Source: Talinum fruticosum (Eukaryota; Streptophyta; Magnoliopsida; Caryophyllales; Talinaceae). From it: a DNA stretch of 64,000 bases. The notes below the pieces were generated by a model. It searched no databases, was not told where the DNA came from, and was given only the letters and a program-made list of their open reading frames with translations. Below are positions 10,663 through 23,400 of this stretch, in pieces. Made by a program: the position numbers and the translations under genes. How positions within the stretch are numbered: the stretch's first letter is position 1; every line of letters starts with the position of its first letter. Location of the stretch: the NCBI GenBank assembly GCA_021018815.1, contig JAITYX010000042.1, forward strand, positions 4,578,001-4,642,000, given 5' to 3'.

Positions 10663-13600
10663 TTTTTTGGATGGTAAGTACAAAGAACATTAGTAACCTT
10701 TCTCTCAATGGTTCTACCTATATTATCCTAAAAAGTATACATGAGAACTCTTATGAGAGGGAGGATGTAAAGGTAACTCTAGACCAATAAAACATCTTAG
10801 TTTACAATACAATCACCGCCATATTATCCTCTCTAAAAACATGACTAATTGAGTAAGAAAAGAACAATGAAAGCATAGTTCTTATATCATGAACTAAGGA
10901 TCTGGATTCTCCATAGGGTGTGTATAGTACCCCGAACCGCTCGAATAATTATCATGTTATCTCCCTCCACTTGTATGTGTACGAAACTTGCCTCTAATGT
11001 TGCTTTGATGTCATCTTGCATGGCCATGGCTTCGGATACAAGTATAGATGCCTTGTGCATAAATCGAGTGCATGCCTGGATGAGACCTCCTTTCCAATCA
11101 CGTATAACATAAACCAGCTGTCTGCGCCCGTCATAGAAAAGGTGCCATCAAAATTAATTTTGATGAATCCGCTCGTAGGAGAAGTCCGCCTTACTAAACA
11201 GGTGGGGTTGGAAATATGGAACGATTGAAATGATGAGGATGATGAAATTGGTGAGAAGAAAAGGCACGTTGCTCGCCACTCGCCCAGCTTGTGTTTTGCC
11301 TCGAATGAGTGAACTCAAGGGATTGGTTACATTATTTTGAAACACAATGCCATTATGAGACTTCCATATACTCCATAAAAGAACAACAATTCTTGAAATA
11401 TTTGCCCCTCGAACAACAAAAATGTTGTGTAAAGACTCTCTAATAGACATAAGAGGGTTAGAAAATGGATGGTGACGAATCCAACCATGTTAAATAGCTT
11501 TATCCCAAATTTGACATACAAAAGGACAAGTGGCAAAAAGGTGTTCCGTATCTTCAATTTCTCATACAAGTCGGGCAAATAGGGTCCAGCTTGTACACCA
11601 CGACGTAATAAGGTAGTTCTCGTTGTTAATGAGTTGTGACAGAGTTGCCATAAGAACATCTTAATCTTAGCCATAACATCCAAATTCCAAATCCAATTAA
11701 ACTTCCATACTCGGTTGACCGGGTTTAAGATTATCATGAGCTTTCCAAGTGGCAAATTTAGTGAAAAATTCACCATTCCCATATAATCCCCGAAAAAATT
11801 ATCCTCCATCTCCGTAAAGGAGATGAGAATAGCTAAAGCATAAGGGATATAAGCTTTGGGTAAAAATTGCAAAAGTCTAGTTTCATCCCAACTTTTATCA
11901 TAAGAAATGAATTCACAAACCTTGAGTTGAGGATCGATTTGACTTGACAAGTCTACTTGAAATAAATCAACCAAACTAGTTTCATGACACCATGCATCAG
12001 TCCGTAAATTAATTTTTTTCCATTCCCTATTTGCCATTTCATGCATTAATGAATAAAATTGCTGGTACGTAATATACACTTCCATACTCGAAGAAGTGTT
12101 CTACTTTTGTTTATAAGTAAAAATCCATCCATAGAACCATACTTTACTCTTATCTCGTTTAACCCAAAAGTTATCCGGGTTAGTGAGAAATTTCAAAGAA
12201 AGTTTAGCCATAAAGGTCGTATTGACAACACCTGCTTTTCTTAGGCCCAAACCACCATATTTTTCGGTTGATAAATTTTGTCCCATGCTACTAGTGGAAA
12301 TCCTTTTTCTGTGTTTGATTTTTTCTAAAAGAATTTTCGAGTAATTTTATCTAACTTTTGGGAAACGAAGTTGAAAGTTGAAAACATTGCATTGTATGGC
12401 TCGACAAGGACTCAAGATTCGATTGAATAAGTGCAACCCTACTAGCTTTGGAAAGAGAGGAAGCCTTCCAATTAGCTAGTTTAGATTCTAATTTTCTCGG
12501 TTAGATCATGGAATAAATCAATTGACTGGTCGACCTCGTAAGATTGAACATCCTAAATATTTACCTAAAGATGAACTTTGGGAAATGTTAAAAATCTCCG
12601 ATATTCTATGTTTATCCAAATTGGGAGTGTTCTTCAAAAACGATATTGGATTTGTGAAAATTCACTAATTAGCCGTATTGTTGATGAAGGAATCTACAAT
12701 AGATTTTAGATTGAAAGCAGCCTAGGAGGTCGTTTTGCAAAATAAAAGGCAATCCTCAGTAAAAAGTAAACAAGGGATTATCTCCGATCTTGGAGCAATC
12801 TTAATCCCAATACCAAATTTAGAAATTAAAGATGTCCGATAAAGTTTTTGAGCCAAAAATCCATACAAAGAATAAAAAGATACAAAAACAGAGGGTCACC
12901 TTGTCTCGAGCCACGAGTTGGTTTGAAGAAACCACATGGTTCATTAATAAGAATAATAGAGTAAGAAAATGTTGCTACACATTATTTAATCCAATTAATC
13001 CATGTTATATGAAAACCCATGCTTTACAAACAATTAAACAAGAAATCCCATTCAAATCTATCACACACTTTTTTCATGTCGAGTTTAACTACAACATAAC
13101 CTTTTTGACTTTTGGTGAAACGAAACTTATTCATTATTTCATATGCAAGAATATGTTGTCATGTATAGCCCCGTGAGGTCCAAAGGCACTCGGGCGGTTG
13201 AATAATGCGTTGTAATATCGAAGGCATTCTGTTGACCATAATTTTAGCTATAATTATAGAACGTGTTGCACAAACTAATCGGATGGAAATGACTAGTTGT
13301 TTCTGAGTTATCCACTTTTGGAATCAAAGATATTAAGGAATGGTTAAATTCCTTAAGCAATTTTCCGGACGTGAAAAAATCTTGAATTACAATACAAAGT
13401 TGCTTTATAAGAATATGCCAATATTTTTGGAAGAACAAAGCTCCAAACCTATTTGGCCCCGGCGCTTTATATGAATTCATTTGAAAAAGTGCAATATGAA
13501 TCTCATCCTCCGTAATAGGTTTAATGAGATTCAGATTTTCTTCTTGAGTGACTTTAGTTAATAACGAAGAATGGTTCAAAGTAATTGAAGCATTACGCTC

Positions 13601-15100
13601 ATAAGAGAGTCGACGAGAAAAATCAACAATGAACTTTTGTTTAATCCTATCTGGATCTTCTTGCCACACACCAGCATCATCTTTGATTATAATGATATTG
13701 GAGTGTCGCTTTTGGTCGTTGCTATTTGATGGAAAAACCGAGAATTTCGATCCCCATCAACCAACCATTTTTTGCGAGCATAATTACCCCAAGTATCATT
13801 GATTAAAAAGCAATAATTTTTCTTGTTGTTTAACCAAACGAGTATGCCATTGATTCAAACGAAAATTATCTGGATCATCCAACAAACGATCCTCCACATA
13901 TTGTAACTTTGAAGTATTTTTCTCCATTTGTAACCGAAAATTAGCATAGTTAGAAGATCTCCAAGACTTCAAGTCATGTTTGATAATTTTAAGCTTTCGG
14001 GATATTCAATACATAGGTGAGCTTATGACACGAGTATCTCATTTCTTTTTAACGATTTCGAGAACTAAATCATAATTCGTCTAATTAGGTTGGAATCGAA
14101 AAATAGACTTTTCCAACGGATTTTTCAATGGATGCGTGTTCAAAAATCGTAACTATGATCGGAACATGTGAAAGGGTCATACGAAGTTACCGCGTTGGGA
14201 TACAAAGTTACCCAATCACTCATTCTTATAACTCTATCAACTATTTCATAAATAAAATGCCTATGAATACGAGATTTCCACGAATATGGCCTCCCTTGAG
14301 TTGGGATGGAATGACCCGAGATTGTTTGTAGAAATAATGATAATCTATGATATTAAGAATGACTAATGGGGATCCACCCCGTTTGTCGAGTAACATCTTC
14401 TAATTCATTGAAATCTCCGATGAGACACTAAGGTGTGTCAATGATAGAATTTAAATCTTGTAAATGATGCCAAAAATTTGTCTTTTCAAAATGTACTTAA
14501 TTTTGGGAGAGAATATCAAAAATAAGCATGTGAATAATACATTGTTCTTTAAGAAAAACATTAGCCATAATATTCTTATTGTTCCATAGTACCCATATAC
14601 CACCTGAGTGATTAATTAGATTAACAAAATCAAAACAATCAAATCCTAAAGGAGGTAGGAGGCGCTTGGAGGTCCTTTCCGAAACCATTGTTTCAATAAG
14701 AAATAACATATCCAGTTGATGTATCCTAGAAATTAACGAAATTTCTTCACGAATTTGATATTTTTAGCGCCTCGCACATTCCAGGGTGTAACTTTCATTT
14801 AGATATGCATACAAAAGATATAGTTTTGGCCAACTATATCTGAAGAAGTCTCCAAATGAGGCGAAAAACACCGGATACATCCAACATAATCCAATCCTCC
14901 CCGATGAGAGTTTGTTCTTTCAAGAATACTTGAGCACAAAAATTATTAATATTCCATACAAACCATGTTCCCTTGCACTTATTTTCCAAGAAAATATAAC
15001 CAAAAGAATCATATCCTAATTTAGATACGATTGCATCGGTGATACCAATATAAGTTGTGGATTGAAAATAGTTCGTGAAAACTTTACAATACAAGTCCTT
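10663..15100 (-). mobile_element. Degenerate LINE (non-LTR retrotransposon)
   Basis: Reading the minus strand from 15.1 kb downwards, the usual plant LINE order appears in broken frames. There are endonuclease-like pieces with KGTWFVWN (14834-15094) and SGGIWVLWN (14497-14709). Next come an RT N-part with YKAPGPNRFGALFFQKYW and LISLIPKVDN (13244-13669) and a GGLGLRKAGVVN stretch (12101-12286). They are followed by a zf-RVT-like domain (11327-12085; FNWIWNLDVMAKIKMFLWQL) and an RNase H-like end around 11030-11110 (VYVIRDWKGGLIQACTRF). On the plus strand it ends in a T-run at 10663-10670, i.e. the poly(A) tail. Many stops and frameshifts make it dead. The two endonuclease-like pieces both contain VFLKEQ, suggesting an internal or nested duplication. 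The 5' border is uncertain. Confidence 0.75.
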
Positions 15101-16883
15101 AATTCGTTCACTGAAGTGCTACTTTATAGCATAACTAATATTCCAACAAATTACTTCCATAAACAATAAACCAAGCTAAAGATACAAAATGTTGTCAAAA
15201 TTGGTCAAAAACCAATCAATCCGAGCATGTTTCCAGACGTTCTACCTGAATACACTCTTGTAATAAAAATGTGTATCAACGTTGCTAGAGGGACAACGAA
15301 AGAGAGAATTATGCTGTAAAGACCAACAAGAGCATCCATTCTTGGCCAAAAATATGCGGAAATTATGTCAAATTGGATAAACCAATTGATACGGGCCTTT
15401 CTAAAGGAAAGGTGGACAAACAAACGACCCATGAGGTCAAAAGACCCTATACGTTCCAAGCAAAGACAATGAATTTCCAACATTTGTGTACATGTTTCAA
15501 TGAAATCAATAATTCCGAATTGGAGTCTGAATTTAGACCAGAAAACAAAACAAGTAAAAGGATAGGAACAATGAAGCCAAAAGAAGTAGACAACATAACG
15601 CCATAATAAGATTATAAAAATTCCTATAAATTGGTTCATAACAATATTAGACGAAAACAACAAAAATTAAACAGGTTAAGAGTACAACCAGCTCCAAACA
15701 ATGAGCCTTTCCAACAGCAATTCAGGCCAATTCCTCTAAAATAAAATCCACAACTGCTGGATTGAATTTCAGTAAGATGTTTGAGGTTGGCAGAAATTGA
15801 AGCAATGGGAGATGCATCAAAATGTTATATGTTTGGGAATCAAGTGGATAGTCTCGCTATGGTCCAAAACATGAAAAGAGGGTATGTCATACTCACCTGA
15901 AATGTTGGCAAGGAACTTCTCATCAATTCAACTACTTTACTCCTCAAAGCGTGGCTAAAAAAAAGCAATATGAAATGTTGTTTTTGATTCCTTTTTTTTT
16001 TTCAATTTATTTTAAAATTTTTATATTCTCTTTATTTCAAAATATATGTCACTTTAATTAATTTTTTTCGTTTCATAAGATCTCGTCACTTTATAATTCG
16101 ATGACATATTAATGACTAGTTCATCAATTTTGTAATTTTCTTCATTTTCAATGAACCCTTGGAATAACTTGGTCTTTTATAAAATTTACGTTTCTTGATA
16201 TTCTCTCATAATATTAAAGCGACAAGTATTTTAGAATGAGGAAGTAATAAATATCACATTCCTAAAATTTAAATCTGGTCCCTTAAAATTAAACTCTGCC
16301 AGTTGGAGGCCAAGTTGGGAGTTTTTTTTTTTTTTTTTTTCAATTTGCATTTCAGTCGTATCTGAAGTAATCCCATTTTTAGTCCTTCCATCTCAAATTA
16401 TTTGGCGATAGTCTCTTTTTCCTTTTTTTTAATTTTTTTCATATGTCTCAAAATAAAGTCTCTTTTTGCTGTTATTGACATTAAAAATCTTCTCTCCCTT
16501 AAAAATAATACAAAAATAGTACATCAATTGATATTTTCTTCACAATTTATATTATTATCAAAGTAGGATAATTTTTATGGGAAGGAGGGCGGGTCCTTAC
16601 CTAATGAGTGATGTCCAAGGTGTGTATTTAATATAAAGAGGACCCTCAGGTGATTTTAATTTATGCATATTTATTTGTATGCTATTTAATAACCAATAAT
16701 AAGACTCTTATATGTATTGTTTTTTCGACTATATATTCAACATATTAGTACACATAAATTTCATTATATATATGTGCGTACATAACTTCGAAGTTATATA
16801 CTCGTAGACCGAGTATGATATAGGGATCAACATAGTCGAATAATTAAGACTAAATATTTATTTTACATAAGTTTAATAGTAAC
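15101..16883. other. Intergenic block with MITE copy; no gene seen
   Basis: A 152-codon open frame at 15205-15663 (minus) has no motif I recognise and sits next to the LINE 5' side, so it may be further LINE debris. A Stowaway-like family member is at 16010-16250. The rest is AT-rich with T-runs at 16322-16340. Confidence 0.5.
16010..16250. mobile_element. Dispersed MITE family (Stowaway-like), copy 3 (inverted)
   Basis: In inverted orientation it carries the family core (GATGACATATTAATGACTAG, TTTGTAATTTTCTTCATTTTC, TGGTCTTTTATAAAATTTA) with a TTTATTTCAAAATATATGTC end. It is non-coding and lies downstream of copy B. Confidence 0.5.
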
Positions 16884-19800
16884 CTAACAAAGAGAGGTTG
16901 AGAGAGGACTAAATCCATGTTTAAGGGAAGCTTTCCAAACTTTGTCAATGTCCAAAATCTCATTTCCACACTCGTTGGTTTCCCATCCTTCTAAGGCATG
17001 CACTATCCCAGCCACGCGCCACGCGCTCATCACCCTCCTTGGCAGCCAATTCTGCTTAAATAAAGATATATAATTAATTAATTGCAAGAACAATAAAAAA
17101 GGCTTAAAATGCAACAAAATTAAAATTAATTAAAATAATATTAATTTACTTTGCTATAAATAGAAATGCCTTTCAGATTGTTAAGAAAAATAGTATAACA
17201 GTTTTGAGTAGATTGAGATAAAAATAAACTCGGATATACCCGAGTTACGGAATGTAATGTCGTTTGGTGATTAATTAATATAATTGTAAAAAAATATTAA
17301 TAAAGAAAATAGTGGAGGATAATTATAAACCTCGCAAGTATGTAGGTTGCCAAAAGATTTGGGAGCCATGAGAGCGGGAGTGTTTAGGTATATACAATCT
17401 TTCCTTGTATTTTTGGGAGGAAATTGTGAGAACGGAATAAAAAGACTTCCTTTTTGTGCCATAGATTGTTCTTGCTTTGTAAAATCATCTCCAACTAGCC
17501 ATACCTACATCATATATAAGTAAGAAACAAAATCATGTTATCTTTTTTCGATTATTAAGTTAAGCAAATATACTAATTTTTTTGTTAAAGGAAGAGGTTC
17601 TCTCGCTCTGCAGTTGGACGGGAACTCGGTTGAGTTTTTAAGTTGTTAAAGAATTTACTATTATCATTGGTAAAATATTTGCTGAAAAGAATCTCAACCG
17701 TTGAATGGTTGGACTGTAAAATTGTAGTCTTCCGTCCAACTGTAAGAATCCTCTTCCTTTTTTTTTTTTTTTTTTTGTTTGTTTGTTTGGGGGATGAAGA
17801 GGGGTTGACGGTAATGACTAAAACCGGGAAGGGCTACTTGCCTTATCATCATTGTTACAACCTTGTCCATATAGTACTGCATTGTTGACATATCCGGATG
17901 GTAAGTTCTTTATCAGCTTCTGGTGTTCTTCCTTCCTTATAATGACAACCTAAATTCGATATAAATTTATACGTTAATATCACACCCTAATTAAATTTGA
18001 TATCCATCACAATTCATAGAATTAGAGCCAACTATCTATACATTTGATTCTTATATTACTAGCTACATAATCAAACACTTCTAGAGTTTAATTTGGAAAC
18101 ATATACAAAAAGAAAAAAAATCCTTGTGCTTCTAATATATATTTTCCATGAGTAAATAGTCAACTTTCCTATTGGTCCTTAGTGGACACCATATTTTGCC
18201 CATGACCATAGCTCCAATTTAATTAAAGTTTGAGTTGAGTTGTTAATTACCTGAATGCCCTTGTGGCACAGTGCAGATACAATGGAATAAGCAACTTTAG
18301 AAAGCCTTCCGCTGAGGACAACTTGGGAAGTTCCCTTGGGGATGCTGTTGAGCACAACAGCCACGGCTAGACTACTCCCGTCTACCACTTTCACTTTGAG
18401 CTTAGGGTTCTTCTTCAAATATACTTCTCCATATCCGTTCAGTTCTTCCCCTAGAATCGACAGGTCGAGAGCGAAAAATAAATAAAAGTTCTAACCTCGT
18501 CTATATATAATTGGTTCGTCGAAGATTAATTCGAACAAAAGAATAAAAAAACGATATAGTATGAACTAGCCTGATTCAAAAGTCCGAGGCTCACGACTTT
18601 GATTCCTATAACATCGGCCTCAAGTACTGCCTCCTCAATCATCTTGTTGATAGCCTCCCGTTGCGATTTTAAGACATACTATACATTTAATTCGGGAAAA
18701 AAACATAAGGCCACCATGTAAATGTTATATTTAGGTGCATTGTGCATATGCCTCAAGACCAACCGTACCCTAAAAACCAAAAAATAAAAAATACAAAAAT
18801 TGCGTACATGCATGGTATAGCGCGGTATGACCCATGACTGTAACTTGAGTTTATGGAAGGTATTTCTTTCGATGACGAATGTCCGGCCATAGATCCATGC
18901 TATGATCATGGACCATAATGTGATAGGCCACATGAGCCATAAGTACCATCTGGAGCTCAAGGGTTTCGAGGCAAGGGAGGCGAACCCGAGCCTAAGATGA
19001 TATACTGACTGTGGTGTTGTAAGATGTGTTAGATAAACCATGTCTGGAATATCTTCTGGCCTATGTAGAGAATTTTCATACAAAGAGTCTGTGGATTTAT
19101 CCACTGTATCATAGATGTAGTCATAGAATGGCATGAAGAGTGAGTAGTTTGTCCTAAATTGGGTGTGATGCAATGAATGAAACCTGTCATTAAAAAAAAA
19201 AAAAAATCCATCAATAATTTGATACTAAAATTCAAACCTGAGAACTCTCAACTTAATAAAAACTCTGACAAAAAATAACAATAGTTTCACTTACGAGGGA
19301 GTGTACATGAGATATTTGAGGGGTGGAAAGTAGGTAAAGAGCCATTTAGGTACGACCTCAAAGTTGCAGTGGCCCATGTTGTTCATGAAGTCGATGTAGA
19401 TGAGATAGCCTACAGTGGCAGCCAATGAGTTGATCCGAGCAAATGTAACAGTCAACATCGGTATGGAGAAGAGAAGAGAGTATGCAACGTGTTCCGCAAA
19501 TGGATGAATCACCGCTGTCCAACGTAATAACCACATCAAACAAATTAATTATTATCGTGCATTACGTACAATATGTGTACCAAACAATCGGGTCATTTGA
19601 GTTGGCCTCGATTTCAGTTATTTTGGGTTAGGTCATGTTCGGATCATTATAATTTGGTTGAGTTTTGAGTTAGGTTTGGCTCGGATAAATTTATATTTGG
19701 TTCAATAAGCTTGCCTTGCAAACATTTTGACAAAAACTATTCGGGTTGGGTTGGGTTCGAGTCATTTCAGTTTAGTTTTTTAAGTGTCACGTCGAGTTCG

Positions 19801-21805
19801 GTTCGATTCGGGGTTTCAGGTCATCAGTTCGAATCGGTCACTTTTATCGGGTTTATATATATACATATACTTGTAAATGTAAGCATTAAGATTGATTTAC
19901 AAGTGATGGGTTGGGTGACAATGGAGGAGTGATGATGAGAATGGTATCGAGAGTAAAGGAAGTGATGATGCAAAGCTCTATGTAGCCAATAGTAGAGGAA
20001 CTCCACTGGTCCAGCATGAAGTAGGAAAATACAGAGGATCCCATCTGTTCTCCAGAATGGCATATTTTTTGCACCCTCTAGCCACCAGTTGACTATGTAG
20101 AATATGATGCCATTAAATAATATTTGGTCATCCCTGTTGAAATAGTAAGGCAAAAATTAAATTAACCCATTTTTTCATTTGAAAGAATGTTCATATGGAC
20201 CTAGTCAAACATCTTCAATATACAGTTATAATAAGGTATAAAGTTAAATGAAACATAACACATATTAGTACGGAATGTTTCTAAATTATACTCTGTACAA
20301 AATGTTGAAAAGATTGAATGGTATTGGACGTTGAAAAAAAGAGTTATGTGTATTTTTCCTTTATTATATTTATATATTAAAAATAAAGTCGATTTAATTA
20401 ATTTGAATTGAATCCGTTTATGATCAGTTAAAGTTGAGGTGATTGAATGAGGAGATGGAGAATGAGTAACGTACCAGGTGATTTCCCTGTCAACTTGGTC
20501 AAAATCAAGGCTTTTATCAAGGATGAGATTGTTGGCCTTGGCAGTTCGATAACGGGAGAGAGAGATCCAGATCTGGTTGTGAAGCATCCTCCACATCATC
20601 ATTGGAAATATAAAGAGATAGGTCGAATCTCTCTCTTCTTCTCCTCTAAAGAAATACGAATATATGCTGTGGACCGTCCACGGTGCCACTATCACATACT
20701 TTAATCATAAATAACATAAATTAATGTCCGATCAGCTATATAACACTATTACAAGAATGATCTTCTGCTACTGTTAAAAATGATTTTTTTACTATATTTA
20801 TAAAGCGTTGTCTTAGTGAGTGTAATAGTAAGTCAGCATCTTTGACTACGGTTATACAATTGTATTAAAAGAGGACTTATTATAACGGTTTCTCCTGGAT
20901 ACGGTTCCCCCAAAGAACCAAAGTGAAAGGTCTTACCAAACCGTGTCTATTACTATAGTTCCACAATATAATCGTAGTAATATGTGAGGCTTATTACTAT
21001 AATTATAATCGATATCCGTAGTACTAGGCTGAATCTATCTACTCTAAAGAAATACGAATATATGCTATGGATCATCCAGGGTGTTACCATCATGGGCGGA
21101 GGTACGCTTGGCCCAAAAAGGTGTTTATTTCTGACTTTAAATGCTCCTATAATTTAGTATAAACGGACACCCTCATACGAGGCCCAATAATTCTGTCACC
21201 TCAAATGCCCAAAATAATCTCTCTTTACAAAAGCATTTATGTGAAATCTGAGATGAGTAGTAAAATGGTGCTTTGGGTTACACTTTATGAAAAAATTCTA
21301 TCTCTTTTGCACACATACGCATGCACACACACAAACACATACGCACATGCAGAAAAAGCTCACTAAAATATTTTAAGAAGTCTAAATCATAAAAGTACCA
21401 CTGCCTATCCAACATTTGTTGATTAATTGGATTTATGGGTTTCGAATCTCTAATTTAATTTCTTATTAATGGTGGTGCCCTCGTAATGTGTTATATTATC
21501 AATCCATATTTGTTGATTAACAAATTGTATGATTTAACAAAAACTTGTTTGGTTAATTGATTCTATAAGCCTCAATAAATGAGCATAATTGTAAATATTT
21601 AATCATATACATATTGATTGAATTTTATTTTATGATACTTAAAAATAAATCTTACTATTTTAGCATAGAAATCTTACTATTATCTATTAAATTGGCACAA
21701 AAAAAAAACACATATATAATATTTTTCATTGACGAGATTGATCAAGTTAATGTACAAGTAATACAACTCACATGAACATACATGCAAATCACTGGCAGAG
21801 TGTGT

Positions 21806-21850
<45 letters not shown>

Positions 21851-21908
21851 TGAAGTTGCCAAGGGGCTCCCATGGCCAGTGAGTGAGAATACCAGGAGTG
21901 ACTGCCAT
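16884..21908 (-). CDS. CER1-like alkane-forming enzyme, copy B (ten exons)
   Basis: Probable CER1 homologue: with CER3 and a cytochrome b5 the family turns very-long-chain acyl-CoA into alkanes for cuticular wax at the ER (established for the family). Exons: 21908-21849, 20698-20475, 20133-19901, 19514-19295, 19183-18808, 18678-18567, 18450-18251, 17949-17842, 17504-17331, 17051-16884. Joined, they give 624 codons plus stop, close to the usual length of about 625. The start reads MAVTPGILTHWPWEPLGNFK. Di-iron His boxes: HRALHHH at about residues 146-152, HSHHH at 159-163, HPFAEH in exon 4, HSLHH at 248-252. The WAX2 part includes VVDGSSLAVAVVLNSIPKG and ends in SPLSTSLC. Two splice points are odd. 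Intron 8 uses a GC donor (AAG|GCAAGT). Intron 6 stays in frame only if a GT donor four bases beyond CAG is used (GCTA|GTTC). If intron 6 is spliced otherwise, exon 7 meets TGA. Confidence 0.85.
19585..19860. repeat. GGTTCGGGTC-type dispersed repeat, copy 2 (intron 3 of copy B)
   Basis: Shares with 4984-5310 the string of motifs TATATTTGGTTCA, AGCTTGCCTTG, AACATTTTGACAAAAA, TTTTAAGTGTCACG/TTTTAAGTGTTGGG and GGTTCGATTYG. It is non-coding and inserted in the intron between exons 3 and 4 of copy B; copy E has no equivalent there. Confidence 0.55.
21031..21098 (-). pseudogene. Partial duplicate of CER1 exon 2 in intron 1 of copy B
   Basis: On the minus strand this reads VTPWMIHSIYSYFFR, matching the start of exon 2 of copy B (VAPWTVHSIYSYFFR) about 400 bp downstream. 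The nucleotide stretch CTCTAAAGAAATACGAATAT is shared exactly. It lacks a good AG acceptor directly in front and the rest of exon 2, so it is a fragment. The intervening 20.72-21.03 kb begins with CACTATTACAAGAA and has no coding content. Confidence 0.75.
21810..21847. repeat. (GA)n microsatellite at the exon 1 donor of copy B
   Basis: About 19 GA units on the plus strand. In gene sense this is a CT tract that starts with the GT of the intron 1 donor (CAAG|GTCTCTCT). Copies A and E carry a CT tract at the same spot. Confidence 0.9.
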
Positions 21909-21974
21909 TCCTAAGTTTCTCTCTCTTCCTCCCACAATACCTTTGGAGTGCAAGAAGCTTTTGGATACCCAAAC

Positions 21975-21984
21975 TATATATATA
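21975..21984 (-). promoter_or_regulatory. Possible TATA box of CER1 copy B
   Basis: In gene sense TATATATA lies about 70 bp before the ATG at 21908. The leader between them is GA-rich. The position fits a short 5' UTR, but no transcript start can be seen in sequence. Confidence 0.4.
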
Positions 21985-23154
21985 GGCTTATAGCCAATTA
22001 GAGTTAATTTCTGAGTCGATTGACGTGTCAAGCTGTTGACCGCAGTCTTATCCTTAAAAATTATGTTAGTTACGTCTGGCAGCACCTGCTCCACTTCATA
22101 AAACTAGTTAGTTAGGTCTGGCGGCTCCCGCTCCTATATACCTACATGCGGATCAATCTTAAAATTGGGTTGTAAATGAGTTGAGTTGAGTCCGAGTCTA
22201 GTATATTAAAACATAATTTATAGATTAAGCACGATTTAACTTACGAACTAACCGAGCCTGAAAGCATTTGGACTTGCAGGTTGATTCACATACGCGAGCT
22301 AGCCCCCAAGAGCCTATGAAGGTTTTTCATTTTATCGCTATTCATGTGAAAAAAAAATTCAACTCGAATATTGAGAACATTAAAGATAAAATATGTGGTG
22401 TTTAATCAAATGTAATGTGATGCAATCAATTTTATAAAGGTATCATAATTACATAATTTGTAATAATCATAATTGTATTGTAAATATTTGATTATAATAC
22501 TTCTCAAGCAATCAAACAAAATAATGAGAATTGTGAGACTATAATTATAAATTTGTTTTGCATGATTAATTACCATTACAAGTAAAACTCACATTTAGCG
22601 TCGGATTTGAATCAGAAAAATTCAACACTATTTAAAACTATTTATATGGTGGTGGTTCGATGTTTGGATGCATATAATGACTTATTTATCAAATATGTTT
22701 CCTACTAGAAGAGTCAATTGAGCTTAGCGAACCAAGTTTTATTATGCTCTACTTGACTTGTTTTTATAAGGTAAACTCGAGGTTTTCAAGTTTCATACGG
22801 AGTTAGCTCACGAGTTACAGCTCGGTACATTTTTACCCATACTTAAAATTATAAATTTTCCCAGTGAGAATCTAGCAAGGAGCAACTAGGGGTTCCACAC
22901 GATTTCCCTCCGTGGGTTTGTTCACACTGGAAATGCTTACCAATAAAAAAATTTACAAAAAAGTACAATTTCCTTGAATAATCGACTGAGAAATTCAACT
23001 GCCTCATTTATTTCATGAACACTAGCCAACGTACATGTGCGCATAAGGAGAAGACACAAATTAATTAATCATTAAAGTAATCACTTTCACTATGGCCCCA
23101 AGCTAATTAGAATTTTCAGTGACTCTATAATGGACCAGTTATAAGATAATTTAT

Positions 23155-23400
23155 GCGTTTTAAATATTTATAATTTTAAGTCAATTTTAAGAAAATACAA
23201 AATTTATATTGTAAGATTAAATTATCCTAAGATTTTATTGAAGATGAAAAAATTTTAAAAAAGGAGATAACGAAAAAGAAATTAACAAGGACAAAATTGA
23301 TAAACTAAACATTAATACATCATTGGAAATAAAAAATGACAGATATTGTGAAACGAAAAAGTTAGTTAAATAATATATATTATAAAACGAAGAGAGTATA
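23155..23400. mobile_element. Dispersed MITE family (Stowaway-like), copy 4
   Basis: Carries the family core ATTTTATTGAAGATGAAAAA, AATTGATAAACTAAACATTAAT, and the end motif GATATTGTGAAACGAAAAAG. Same orientation as the 2.9 kb and 47.3 kb copies; non-coding. Confidence 0.5.

Noticed and set aside
15205..15663. 152-codon minus-strand frame
   Set aside because: The longest unexplained frame near the 10.7 kb LINE, but hydrophobic by AT bias and without a motif I can name; probably LINE debris.
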